From contig NZ_BOOP01000025.1 of NCBI RefSeq assembly GCF_016863295.1, positions 62,001 to 126,000 on the forward strand: DNA of 64,000 nt. The letters are read 5' to 3'. The notes beneath the pieces are model-generated. The model saw only the letters and a list, made by a program, of their open reading frames with translations. It made no database searches and was not told where the DNA came from. The stretch is from Planotetraspora phitsanulokensis. Lineage in GTDB: Bacteria; Actinomycetota; Actinomycetes; Streptosporangiales; Streptosporangiaceae. The position numbers and the translations under genes were made by a program. Below are positions 1-7,709 of the stretch, piece by piece; position 1 is the stretch's first letter, and the number at the start of each line of letters is the position of its first letter.

Positions 1-2
1 AC

Positions 3-146
3 GAACTCGGCATCTCCCGATCGACCTTCTACGAATGGCGCGCCAAGCGCCGTGCACCTAAGTGCATCACCCTGCCCAACGGCAGCCTCCGGGTCCGCCG
101 TACCGAACTTGACCGCTGGCTCGACGACCGAGAGGACGCCGCCTAA
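3..146 (+). CDS. Excisionase/AlpA-type small HTH DNA-binding protein, 5' end cut off
   Basis: Only the last 47 codons are in the window, reading from base 3 to a TAA at 144-146. The translation begins with a helix-turn-helix segment (ELGISRSTFYEWRAKRRAP), followed by a short wing (ITLPNGSLRVRRTELDRWLDD). This is the layout of MerR-like excisionase and AlpA proteins that bend DNA or control excision of actinobacterial integrative elements. Its stop codon overlaps the ATG of the integrase (TAATG), so the two are translationally coupled, which is the usual xis-int arrangement. The excisionase role is inferred from fold and neighbour. The N-terminus lies outside the window. Confidence 0.75.
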   Translation, partial: ELGISRSTFYEWRAKRRAPKCITLPNGSLRVRRTELDRWLDDREDAA

Positions 147-1555
147 TGGGCAACACCACCACCTACGACGTGCGGATCTACAAGACCGAGATCCGCAAAA
201 ACACAGCAGGGAAGATCACCTCATACCGAGTGCGGTGGACGACAGCCGGCAAGCCATGGAAGAAGAGCTTCCAGAAGCGCGCCCAGGCAGACACCTATCG
301 AAGCAACCTCGTCACCGCCGCGAGGGACGGCGAGGCATTCAGCCTGGTCACCGGCGAGCCCATCAAGTGGGGGAGGGCCGCTCAAGAGATGAGCTGGTAC
401 GAATTCGCATGCCGGTTCGCCGACTTCAAATGGAAAGTCGCCTCAGCTAAGTACCGACAAGACATCGCCCGCGCTCTCACCGCAACTACCCCCGCCCTGC
501 TCACCAGCGACAAGCGGAAACCAGATGACCTGACCCTCCGCACGGCCATGCGCCGATGGGCCTTCAATACCAAACAACGCGACCACGCCGTTGGAGATAT
601 CGCCGACGCGCTCGTCTGGCTCGCCGACAACACCGCACCCGTGTCCGCTCTTGCCGAGGCCGCGACCGTCCGCGCCATGCTCGACACCGCCAGCACACGA
701 CTGGACGGAAAGCAGGCAGCCACCAGCACGATCCGCCGAAACAAAACCATCCTGCAAAACGCTCTCGACTACGCCGTTGAGCTGGAGCTCCTGACCACGA
801 ATCCGATCAAGTCACTCAAGTGGAAGGCACCCCAGGTCACCCACGAGGTGGACCGGCGAAGCGTGGTCAACCATGCCCAGGCTCGCCGCCTACTAGCCGC
901 CGTCGAAGCCCAGAAACCCAGCGGAAAACGCCTGGTCGCCTTCTTCGCCACCATGTATTACGCGGCATTGCGCCCCGAGGAAGTCGTCAACCTCCGCGAG
1001 GACAACGTCACCCTCCCCGATCTCATCTGGAACCCCAAAACAGAGCAGACGGAAGAGCCTGCCGACGACTGGGGAGAACTCCATTTCGCCAGCGCCGCAC
1101 CGTTCGCCGGCCGTGAGTGGACAGATGACGGCAACCCCCGAGAGGAACGGTCACTTAAGCACCGCGCGAACGGCCACGCCCGCACCGTCCCGTGCCCGCC
1201 GGCACTCACCAAGATTCTCCGCGTCCATCTGGCCGAGTTCGGCGACGGGCACGGTGGGCTACTATTCACCGGCGTGCATGGGGGAGCAGTGCCGGGCATT
1301 ACCTACCGGCGGGTATGGAGTAAAGCCCGCGAAAACGCCCTCAGCGCGATGGAGGCTCGGTCGCCGCTCGCCAAGCGCGTTTACGACCTTCGGCACGCCT
1401 GCGTCTCCACCTGGCTCAACGCCGGAGTTCCCGCCACCCAGGTAGCCGAATGGGCAGGACATAGCGTAGAGGTTTTGCTACGCATCTATGCCCGATGCAT
1501 TGTCGGGCAAGACGCGGTTGCCAAACGTCGGATATCCGAGGCTCTCCGTGAATGA
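146..1555 (+). CDS. int: Tyrosine-type site-specific recombinase (integrase)
   Basis: A 469-residue phage/ICE-type integrase that would catalyse recombination between element and chromosomal att sites. The N-terminal third has an arm-binding-like segment (YRVRWTTAGKPWKKSF near 27-42), followed by a SAM-like core-binding domain near 170-240. The catalytic domain shows Arg276 (YYAALRPEEV), Arg416-His417 (VYDLRHACVSTW), His439 (WAGHS) and the nucleophile Tyr448 (RIYAR). The first His of the HxxR box is a Tyr (Y413), which I believe is common in actinobacterial integrases. The start is the ATG overlapping the upstream stop. It runs convergently into the cargo operon, with only 7 bp between stop codons. 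The target is inferred to be the tRNA-Arg about 4 kb to the right. Confidence 0.93.
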   Translation: MGNTTTYDVRIYKTEIRKNTAGKITSYRVRWTTAGKPWKKSFQKRAQADTYRSNLVTAARDGEAFSLVTGEPIKWGRAAQEMSWYEFACRFADFKWKVASAKYRQDIARALTATTPALLTSDKRKPDDLTLRTAMRRWAFNTKQRDHAVGDIADALVWLADNTAPVSALAEAATVRAMLDTASTRLDGKQAATSTIRRNKTILQNALDYAVELELLTTNPIKSLKWKAPQVTHEVDRRSVVNHAQARRLLAAVEAQKPSGKRLVAFFATMYYAALRPEEVVNLREDNVTLPDLIWNPKTEQTEEPADDWGELHFASAAPFAGREWTDDGNPREERSLKHRANGHARTVPCPPALTKILRVHLAEFGDGHGGLLFTGVHGGAVPGITYRRVWSKARENALSAMEARSPLAKRVYDLRHACVSTWLNAGVPATQVAEWAGHSVEVLLRIYARCIVGQDAVAKRRISEALRE

Positions 1556-1562
1556 CGCGTCC

Positions 1563-3284
1563 TTAGGATCGGTGCCTTCTGCTTCGCAGCGCATAGCGCA
1601 GCGTGCTGGTGAAAGCGGTGAGCTGTTCCACCGTTCCTAGCGCGGCTATACGTTTAACGGCGTAGCCTACAGCTCTATCAGAGAAGTTCTCATGCGCAAC
1701 CCACTTCAGCATTTGGTCAACGTCCACTGATTCACTGGGCAACTTATCATCGCGAATATCGGCGCGCCCTGCGGCGATAGTGGAGCGCTTTAGGTTAGGG
1801 GAACGACTCACTTCAGTGGGGCGAGTTTCTTCACTTGAGGCTAGGGGCAGTTGTTCGATTTCGGATTGCGCCTCAGAGAGGTTTCGAACGCGCCGCACTG
1901 GCCTATTTCCCGTGGGCAGTTCACGCAGCCTCGGGCGATGTTTGGCAAGGAATGATGCACCAAAATCGCTGTGCACCCATGACCAGACTGCATCTTTCTT
2001 TTCCGGAGAGTCGGTGCCCTCAAGTGGTTCCAGCCAGCTAAGTCCGGCCAGCGCCGGACGGCCTTCTACCGTGCCTACTGCATCTAGTTGAGTCCGTGGA
2101 GGGGACCAGTGCAGCAGATCCGGATAGCTAAACGTCTTAGTCGTCTTTCCGCTCGCTATTTCCGCTAGTTTTCTCGCTTCAGCGATTAGATACGAGCTGT
2201 CGAGTACATGTTCAGGGTCTGGTGCTTCAACGGCATCCGTGGCCCCAATCAGAGCGCCTGCCATTGTCGCGATGGTATCTGTGTCCGTACCTAGAGCGTT
2301 TGCGGAAAGGAGGGCAGCACGGGCGGGATCGGGAAATGCGGCCGCGATTGCCATGGCAGCCAGCACGGTGGTTATGCCACTTCCACGGTGTGATGGATCA
2401 CGAAGTTTCAGGATCTCCGTAATCGTGTCGTATAGCTGTGCTTGGTCTTTCAGTGGCAAATCAATCTTCGACTTCAGTTGAACTACTGCGTGGCTGAGTT
2501 CCGGCAGTACTACACGGCATTCGCGGATAGTTTGATGCCATGCCTCGGAAAAGGAAGAGCCGACAGTTCTCTCCCATTGAGGACGCCACACCGTTGAGAG
2601 TTGCGAATGATCGTCCACGAGTTTGACAGACTGCTCACACATGTGGAGCAACTCTGGCCATCGTTCGGGTCCGGGCACGTGGCCTTCGTGCAGGGTCACA
2701 CCTAGTGCGACGGCATGCAGGACTGCACCAACCAAGGCCCGAGGGTGCCCATGCGTCGCTATGGCATTTATTAGGACATCAAGGATGTGTGGTCCCAATA
2801 TTGCAGGCTGTGGCGCAGCCCAAATATGAGGCTGGATCCGCATGGCAACGCCGTTGCCACCGGAATTTTCCCATCCGTCGTAGAAATTTCCAAACCATGG
2901 GACACCTGGACGGGCCAAGTTAACCGCCGCCGCTTTGGAAGCACGACCGCCCCCCAAGGCATACGAAGGCCACACGGTCATTTCGACCTGTGTAAATGCC
3001 TCGATGTCGAAACCCCGGTTTTGAATGGAACGCGAGGTGGCAAGCCGCAACTGTGTGTCATCGCTATAGCATCCAGCCGGCAAGGCAACCTCGACGCCAA
3101 ATCTCCCGCCGACTCGACGCTTCCACTCGACTGGTTCAACCAAAGGCTTTCCCGACAAACGGCGTCGGAGCCCGACGTCGTCAGTGAGCTCGGTTATAAA
3201 TCCCAAAGCGTCAGCCCATGCGGCCCACAGCATGGAGTTGACCGTACGACGAACCCTCGTCGATTCGTACGTGGCGGGGGTCAT
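1563..3284 (-). CDS. ADP-ribosylglycohydrolase (ARH/DraG-like) family protein
   Basis: A 573-residue protein, last gene of a three-gene minus-strand operon. The N-terminal 350 residues carry hallmarks of ARH hydrolases: a dinuclear-metal motif SDDTQL near 74-79, GGNGVAMR near 142-149, and a second metal motif LGTDTDT near 331-337 followed by a glycine-rich helix. Such enzymes cleave ADP-ribose from protein or nucleic-acid targets. The C-terminal 220 residues match no domain I know and include a Ser/Glu-rich stretch. The start chosen is the ATG at 3284, whose bases overlap the TGA of the DarT-like gene (ATGA). A longer open frame exists upstream but lies wholly inside that gene. Inferred role: reversal of the upstream transferase's modification, analogous to the macrodomain protein DarG. 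GC is lower than in the chromosomal genes. Confidence 0.88.
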   Translation of the reverse strand: MTPATYESTRVRRTVNSMLWAAWADALGFITELTDDVGLRRRLSGKPLVEPVEWKRRVGGRFGVEVALPAGCYSDDTQLRLATSRSIQNRGFDIEAFTQVEMTVWPSYALGGGRASKAAAVNLARPGVPWFGNFYDGWENSGGNGVAMRIQPHIWAAPQPAILGPHILDVLINAIATHGHPRALVGAVLHAVALGVTLHEGHVPGPERWPELLHMCEQSVKLVDDHSQLSTVWRPQWERTVGSSFSEAWHQTIRECRVVLPELSHAVVQLKSKIDLPLKDQAQLYDTITEILKLRDPSHRGSGITTVLAAMAIAAAFPDPARAALLSANALGTDTDTIATMAGALIGATDAVEAPDPEHVLDSSYLIAEARKLAEIASGKTTKTFSYPDLLHWSPPRTQLDAVGTVEGRPALAGLSWLEPLEGTDSPEKKDAVWSWVHSDFGASFLAKHRPRLRELPTGNRPVRRVRNLSEAQSEIEQLPLASSEETRPTEVSRSPNLKRSTIAAGRADIRDDKLPSESVDVDQMLKWVAHENFSDRAVGYAVKRIAALGTVEQLTAFTSTLRYALRSRRHRS

Positions 3285-3946
3285 TGGAATACCTCCGGCT
3301 TGTACTCGACCGGCACGGGGGAGATCTTCGGAAAGAGCGGAAACCATCCGCGGATCGTGTCTATATGCTCTTCTTCGCGCACATAAATGGCGCGGAGAGT
3401 TCCGATTGGGACTTGTTGAGGATACAGGACCTCCGCCTGGGGATCCGTTGTCCAAGATGCAGGCATCCGGCTGTTCCGATGGAATCGACTGCCGTACCGG
3501 CCCCATTCAACTGAGTCTGCGAACAGGGCCGCCAATGAATTGACTCCTATGCCGCGCTGAACGCAAGCTGAATATGTATTATTCGTGGTCGTAAAGTGGA
3601 CTCCAGGATGGACCAGAAGTGAGGCATCGAATGAGAGTATCGCCCACCAGACATCCTCCGTCGCGTGCCAGGTCTTTGAGACACCCAGCATCCGTCCGTT
3701 GACTCGGCTGATCGAAAGATTAACGTAGTCGGTCCACGCAGCATCCTTCAGTCGGTCCGAACAGTTTGGCGTATAGATGTGCTCTATATAGTCTTCCTTG
3801 GCAAGCCGGTCTCGTGAGAGCACGGCACCGGTAGCGAATATGCCCAGAAGTCCCTTATTTGTGGTGAAATGCAGGATTTCCTGTATTTGGCGTCCACTAA
3901 CATATTCACTGATCGAGAGATCTAGCGGGTGAGCATGATCGGTCAT
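3281..3946 (-). CDS. DarT-like (DUF4433) ADP-ribosyltransferase
   Basis: A 221-residue protein with the layout of DarT ssDNA ADP-ribosyltransferases. There is an NAD-binding H-x-T (ILHFTTNKGLLGIFATG, His26-Thr28), a DYVNLSISRVNGRML block near 73-87 matching the family's conserved 'YVNL...M' strand, and a probable catalytic Glu172 in AEVLYPQQVP followed by IYVRE. Characterised DarT enzymes modify thymidine (DarT2) or guanosine (DarT1) in single-stranded DNA and act as toxins or phage-defence effectors. Base specificity cannot be read from this sequence. ATGA overlaps at both ends couple it to the helicase upstream and the ADP-ribosylglycohydrolase downstream, so all three should be made together. 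Family assignment rests on motif order and length, without an alignment. Confidence 0.8.
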   Translation of the reverse strand: MTDHAHPLDLSISEYVSGRQIQEILHFTTNKGLLGIFATGAVLSRDRLAKEDYIEHIYTPNCSDRLKDAAWTDYVNLSISRVNGRMLGVSKTWHATEDVWWAILSFDASLLVHPGVHFTTTNNTYSACVQRGIGVNSLAALFADSVEWGRYGSRFHRNSRMPASWTTDPQAEVLYPQQVPIGTLRAIYVREEEHIDTIRGWFPLFPKISPVPVEYKPEVFQ

Positions 3947-5343
3947 AGTGTCACCAACTCATATGTCTCGGGCTTAAGTAGGCCCAGAACCCTTGATGGA
4001 TCGCTCGGCTTATAACCAATGATGACTGATTTTCGAGCACGGCCAACTCCCATAGCGATCAGGCGCCGCAGGTTATCGAGTTGAACATCTCCTTCGTCAT
4101 TTCCATGTGGAGTTACTTCTGCATTGAGTCCGGGCATCACCACGTGGTCGAATTCGAGTCCTTTCGCCGAATGCATGGTGCATAGCGCGATAGATTCTGC
4201 CCCGGTCGGCCAACGACTGGCGCGTGTCAACTCGGCAAACGGAAGTCCGCCGGAGCGAAGTCGAGCGCGCAGGGCATCGAACCACCCGTATCCGCGGGTC
4301 TGTAGGAACGCCACAGACTCATTTCCGAAGTCAACGGTACCTAGAAGTCTATTGAGTATGTAGTCGATTTGATCACTGTATTTGCCGGATACGACGAGCG
4401 GAAGCGGGCCGTCTTTCGTGCAGGCGTCGAAGTCGGGAATGGCTCCGTCGTTCTCGGCCGGCAACCCTTCGACTAGAGGGCGAGCGAACGCGGCAATCTG
4501 CTTAGTGTTCCGATAATTACGCTTAAGTGTGTAGATGTTTTCAAAGCGAGTAATGCCGACTTCTTTCCAGGCGAAGTATCTAGGATAAATTCGCTGAACG
4601 GCATCCATGACGAATGTGACCGAAAATGGATCAGATAGATGTGCGAGAACGGCGCGAACTTGATTTGCTGAGAAGTCTTGGGCCTCGTCAAGGATGACGA
4701 CATCCCATGGAGGGACGTCTTGGATCATTTTTGCGGCGACTGCCACATCATTCCAATCCAAGACATCGAGTCGGAGCTTGTCTTGCGTGTATGGCGCTAT
4801 TACTTCGTCAAGTAGCTGTCGCTTCGTTGGCGTCTCGATTCGAGGCGTAATACCTCGGCCATCTCGCCTAGCGGTCAGATATGAGCCAAGGTCATTCGGC
4901 TCGAACCGGCCCAAGAGATAATCAATCTCTTCGAGTAGAAAGTTCTCATCGCCTCGGACGTTACGAAGATAGGGCCGCAGCAGCTTTTCGGAATCCTTAC
5001 GATCAAGTACGTCCGTCCCGCCCATGAGGCCGATGGCCCACTTGCTGAGGGTCATTACCTCTAGCTGCAAGCCAGTACGGCCGGCTATCTGCTGGCGCGC
5101 TAGCTCCGTAATGTATCCCTCAAGCGTACGGTTGTACGTCAACACGAGAACACGAACAGGCGCCGTGAGGTCCAGTCGTTCCCGTCGAGCGAGCCATGAT
5201 TCGCAGAGCTGCCGCAGACGGAGTAGCGCTGTCGTCGTCTTCCCGCTTCCTGCGGCTCCTTTGATAAGCGTGAAACCCGCCTTGTTGTCCGCGAGGATCT
5301 TTAGCTGCTCGGCTGTGGGCTGGACAGGCGGGAGGATACGCAT
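3943..5343 (-). CDS. UvrD/Rep-like superfamily 1 DNA helicase
   Basis: A 466-residue compact SF1 helicase, first gene of the operon. Motifs are in order: Walker A GAAGSGKTT at 29-37, motif Ia (VLVLTYNRTLEGYI near 66-79), Walker B DEAQDFS at 219-225, motif III-like FVMDAVQRIY near 243-252, motif IV KRNYRNT near 273-279, motif V CTMHSAKGLEFDHV near 387-400, and a divergent motif VI (LIAMGVGRARKS near 427-438, where housekeeping enzymes have a VALTRAR-type box). It is much shorter than housekeeping UvrD or PcrA (about 700 residues or more) and resembles helicases found in defence operons. The start is supported by GGAGG six bases upstream of the ATG. Inferred role: supplying or clearing single-stranded DNA for the coupled DarT-like enzyme. 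Confidence 0.9.
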   Translation of the reverse strand: MRILPPVQPTAEQLKILADNKAGFTLIKGAAGSGKTTTALLRLRQLCESWLARRERLDLTAPVRVLVLTYNRTLEGYITELARQQIAGRTGLQLEVMTLSKWAIGLMGGTDVLDRKDSEKLLRPYLRNVRGDENFLLEEIDYLLGRFEPNDLGSYLTARRDGRGITPRIETPTKRQLLDEVIAPYTQDKLRLDVLDWNDVAVAAKMIQDVPPWDVVILDEAQDFSANQVRAVLAHLSDPFSVTFVMDAVQRIYPRYFAWKEVGITRFENIYTLKRNYRNTKQIAAFARPLVEGLPAENDGAIPDFDACTKDGPLPLVVSGKYSDQIDYILNRLLGTVDFGNESVAFLQTRGYGWFDALRARLRSGGLPFAELTRASRWPTGAESIALCTMHSAKGLEFDHVVMPGLNAEVTPHGNDEGDVQLDNLRRLIAMGVGRARKSVIIGYKPSDPSRVLGLLKPETYELVTL

Positions 5344-5526
5344 GGTGCCTCCGGGGTGGGGGGTGAGTGCTCTGCTGGCGTAAGACGATACGCCCGTGTA
5401 CGGAAGGTTTCAGGTCTATCTCCGCATCCCAGGGGAGGTTCGCGGGACAAGGTCGACCGTTGGGCACGCATTGGGCAGGAACGGCCGCAAACGATGATCG
5501 TCAGCCGTGGACAGCCGGACACAAGG
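5344..5526. promoter_or_regulatory. Leader/promoter region of the helicase-DarT-ARH operon
   Basis: About 180 bp between the operon's first start codon and the tRNA terminator. It must hold the operon promoter because nothing co-directional lies upstream except the tRNA, which has its own terminator. I see no convincing -10/-35 pair and no gene in it. Confidence 0.4.
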
Positions 5527-5566
5527 AACCCCCGCACGACTGCATCTCTGCAGGCCAGCGGGGGTT
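5527..5566. terminator. Hairpin terminator downstream of tRNA-Arg
   Basis: Arms AACCCCCGC (5527-5535) and GCGGGGGTT (5558-5566) pair perfectly, with a smaller CTGCA/TGCAG stem inside. It lies just past the 3' end of the minus-strand tRNA and ahead of the minus-strand cargo operon, so it should stop tRNA transcription from entering the operon. Confidence 0.7.
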
Positions 5567-5584
5567 TCCGCGGTTGAGAGGTAG

Positions 5585-5630
5585 CGCGCCCTGCAGGATT
5601 CGAACCTGCGACCGTCGGATTAGAAGTCCG
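5585..5630. other. Probable attachment site (att) in the 3' half of tRNA-Arg
   Basis: Inferred only. Tyrosine integrases of actinobacterial integrative elements commonly recombine in the anticodon-to-3'-end part of a tRNA gene. The integrase and low-GC cargo lie on the 3' side of this tRNA, and typical chromosomal genes begin on the other side. The matching direct repeat would be left of the window, so the exact limits cannot be set here. Confidence 0.45.
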
Positions 5631-5658
5631 GTGCTCTATCCGGCTGAGCTAAGGGCGC
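5585..5658 (-). tRNA. tRNA-Arg, anticodon UCU
   Basis: The minus-strand sequence folds as a complete cloverleaf. The acceptor stem GCGCCCU (5658-5652) pairs with AGGGCGC (5592-5586), with discriminator G at 5585. The D-arm contains AGCTCAGCCGGATAGAGC, the anticodon loop is CTTCTAA with anticodon TCT, and the T-loop is GGTTCGAATCC. No CCA is encoded. It decodes AGA (and AGG), rare codons in such a genome. Its 3' end faces the integrase and cargo operon, the orientation expected if the element inserted into the 3' half of the tRNA and restored it. Confidence 0.96.
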
Positions 5659-5717
5659 CCGTGCCTAATTCTGCATGATCCCACGAGTGCTCCGACAACT
5701 GGTATTCGGCCGGGGCC

Positions 5718-6698
5718 TCAGAGCGTGCCTCGCGGGGTCAGGCCGGCCTTCCGGTAGATCTCGTCGATGACGGCCATGTTGGCGATCGAGTCGGACGGCG
5801 GCGTGAGGTTGCCCTCCCCGGTCTGCACGGCCGACAGGAACGCCCGGAGCTGGTAGGTGTACGTCGCCTCGCCGGGCACTTTCACGCGCGTGGTGACCCC
5901 GTCCACGGTGTACGACAACCGGTGGAGCGCCTGGGGCGCGATGAAGTTGAACACCCGCATCTGGCCGCGCGAGCCCGTGACCCTGGCCGCGATCCTCAGC
6001 AGCTGCGACGACCACAACGACGTGTTGATCCGGCCGGCGGCCCCCGAGGGGAACTCGAGTGAGGCCGACATCGCCCGGTCCACCCCGGGCGAGCGGAGCA
6101 GGGCCCGGGCCGCCAGCACCTTCGGCTCCCCTCCGCCGAGAAGACGGGCCAGGTGGACGGCGTAGCAGCCGGCGTCCATGAGCGCCCCGCCGGCCAGCGG
6201 CAGCGAGTATCGGATGTCCGAGAAACGGGGGAGCGGGAAGCACATCCACGTCTCGATCTGCCGGATCTCGCCCAGTTCCCCGACGATCGACACCATCCGA
6301 TCAGCCAGCGGGTGATACCGGTAGTGGAAGGCCTCCATCACGACAAGTCCGGACTTGTCGGTTGCCTCGGCCACCGACCTGGCCTCTGACTCGTTGGACG
6401 CGAGCGGCTTCTCGCACAACACGTGCTTGCCGGCCTCAAGCGCCCGGAGGGTCCATTCGGCGTGCAGGGCGTTGGGCAACGGGTTGTACACCGCGTCGAT
6501 CGTGGGATCGGCGATCAGCGCCTCGTAGGACTCGTGGATGACGGGGATGCCGTGTTTGGCGGCGAACGCGCCCGCACGCACCCGGTCTCTGGCGGCCACC
6601 GCCGCGACCTCGACACCCGGCACGAGCCTCGCCGGCTTGATCAGGGCGGATGGAGTGATCCGAGCGGCACCGAGCGTTCCGATTCGCACGCGGATCAT
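5718..6698 (-). CDS. Gfo/Idh/MocA family NAD(P)-dependent oxidoreductase
   Basis: A 326-residue cytoplasmic dehydrogenase. The N-terminal Rossmann fold starts with IGTLGAARITPSALI, where the glycine-rich loop is G-x-x-G-A-A-R rather than the common GxGxxG. The family's EKP motif is seen in AGKHVLCEKPLASNESEA (near 92-108), where the Lys contacts substrate and cofactor. The C-terminal GFO_IDH_MocA domain has EAFHYRYHPLADRM and GGALMDAGCYAVHLARLL, with the expected catalytic DxxxYxxH region. The substrate (a sugar, inositol or related compound) cannot be told. It is transcribed toward the tRNA and divergently from the phosphotransferase, sharing a 128-bp intergenic region. First native chromosomal gene beyond the integrated element. 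Confidence 0.93.
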   Translation of the reverse strand: MIRVRIGTLGAARITPSALIKPARLVPGVEVAAVAARDRVRAGAFAAKHGIPVIHESYEALIADPTIDAVYNPLPNALHAEWTLRALEAGKHVLCEKPLASNESEARSVAEATDKSGLVVMEAFHYRYHPLADRMVSIVGELGEIRQIETWMCFPLPRFSDIRYSLPLAGGALMDAGCYAVHLARLLGGGEPKVLAARALLRSPGVDRAMSASLEFPSGAAGRINTSLWSSQLLRIAARVTGSRGQMRVFNFIAPQALHRLSYTVDGVTTRVKVPGEATYTYQLRAFLSAVQTGEGNLTPPSDSIANMAVIDEIYRKAGLTPRGTL

Positions 6699-6826
6699 CT
6701 TAAGTGTGGATTGCTACCGGCTTATGACCGCTGATCGACATTTCCGACTTGGGTCATCAGATCATGCCGAAAAGGTGTGACCGAAATGCGTGCGAGGCCA
6801 GATCGCCACCGCTAGGGTGAATCGCC
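6699..6826. promoter_or_regulatory. Divergent promoter region
   Basis: A 128-bp AT-richer stretch between the divergent oxidoreductase and phosphotransferase genes must contain both promoters. A possible -10 (TAGGGT, 6813-6818) lies just ahead of the phosphotransferase start. No clear operator palindrome was found. Confidence 0.35.
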
Positions 6827-7648
6827 ATGGTCGTGCGTTCGGCTCCCTCGGCGGTCCTCCTCGGCGGTGACGTCACCGGAGGAGTCCTGCGGGTGGGCGC
6901 CAGTGTTCAGCGCCCGATGAGAGCCTGCTCGCCCTCGGTCCACGCGCTGCTCCGGCACCTCGAATCGGCCGGGTTCTCCGGGGCGCCCCGGGTGATCGGC
7001 GTCGAAGGACAGACCGAGATCCTCTCCTACGTGCCGGGTGAGGTCCCCGCGCGACCCCTGCCCGGTTACACGGTGAGCGACGCCACTCTCGTCGCGCTCG
7101 CCGATCTTCTGCGGCGGTTCCACGATGCCGCGGCGTCCTTCGAACCTCCTGCTGGGGCGGTCTGGGAGGACGGCTCCGCTCTCGATGACGATCCCGAACT
7201 CGTCGGGCACTGCGACGTCACCCCCGCGAACGTCGTCTTCCGCGAGGAGCCCTCACTCGGTGGGCCGGCGCGGCTCGTGCCGTACGCGCTGATCGACTTC
7301 GACATGGCGCGGCCGACGACCCGGCTGTTCGACGTGGTCACGACGTTGCGGCACTGGGCGCCGCTCGCCGACCCGGTCGACCGCGATCCGGCCCAGCGCG
7401 AGCTCGACGCCGGCGCTCGGTTGCGGCTGTTCTGCGACGCGTACGGCCTGGCCCGGCGCGACCGGCTGCGGCTGGTGGAGACGGCGAGAGCGCGGTTCGG
7501 CCGGTCCTACCTGGCGATGCGCGAGATGGCCGAGACGCGTGGCGGGGGCTGGGCACGCATGTGGGAAGAGGGCGCCGGCCAGCGGATCAGAAGGGCCGCC
7601 CGCTGGCTCGACGCCAACGAGGACGCCCTCCACGAGCACCTCATCTGA
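6827..7648 (+). CDS. Aminoglycoside phosphotransferase (APH) family kinase-like protein
   Basis: A 273-residue protein with the APH/choline-kinase fold. The catalytic loop is GHCDVTPANVVF (near 126-137), in the HxDxxxxN pattern with His, Asp and Asn, and the metal-binding segment is ALIDFDMARPTTRLFDV (near 150-166, IDFD). N-terminal ATP-binding features are weak, as is usual in this family. These enzymes phosphorylate small hydroxyl compounds including antibiotics, choline, homoserine or fructosamine. Nothing here fixes the substrate, so it should not be read as a resistance gene. The ATG at 6827 is the first plausible start. The next gene, cobD, follows on the same strand after a short gap. 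Confidence 0.85.
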   Translation: MVVRSAPSAVLLGGDVTGGVLRVGASVQRPMRACSPSVHALLRHLESAGFSGAPRVIGVEGQTEILSYVPGEVPARPLPGYTVSDATLVALADLLRRFHDAAASFEPPAGAVWEDGSALDDDPELVGHCDVTPANVVFREEPSLGGPARLVPYALIDFDMARPTTRLFDVVTTLRHWAPLADPVDRDPAQRELDAGARLRLFCDAYGLARRDRLRLVETARARFGRSYLAMREMAETRGGGWARMWEEGAGQRIRRAARWLDANEDALHEHLI

Positions 7649-7660
7649 CCGCCCACCCGG

Positions 7661-7673
7661 GGCCGTGATCATG
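7661..7673. repeat. Dispersed 13-bp motif GGCCGTGATCATG, copy 1
   Basis: GGCCGTGATCATG lies 12 bp after the phosphotransferase stop. Identical cores occur at 8677-8689 (inverted) and 40470-40482, each at a gene end. It contains the palindrome TGATCA. Function unknown. Confidence 0.55.
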
Positions 7674-7709
7674 TACGAGCCCCTCCCCGCATGCCGTACA
7701 CGGCCGGGA

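Noticed and set aside
6827-7648. Calling the APH-like protein an aminoglycoside resistance gene
   Set aside because: The fold is shared by many small-molecule kinases, and nothing in the sequence or context shows an antibiotic substrate.
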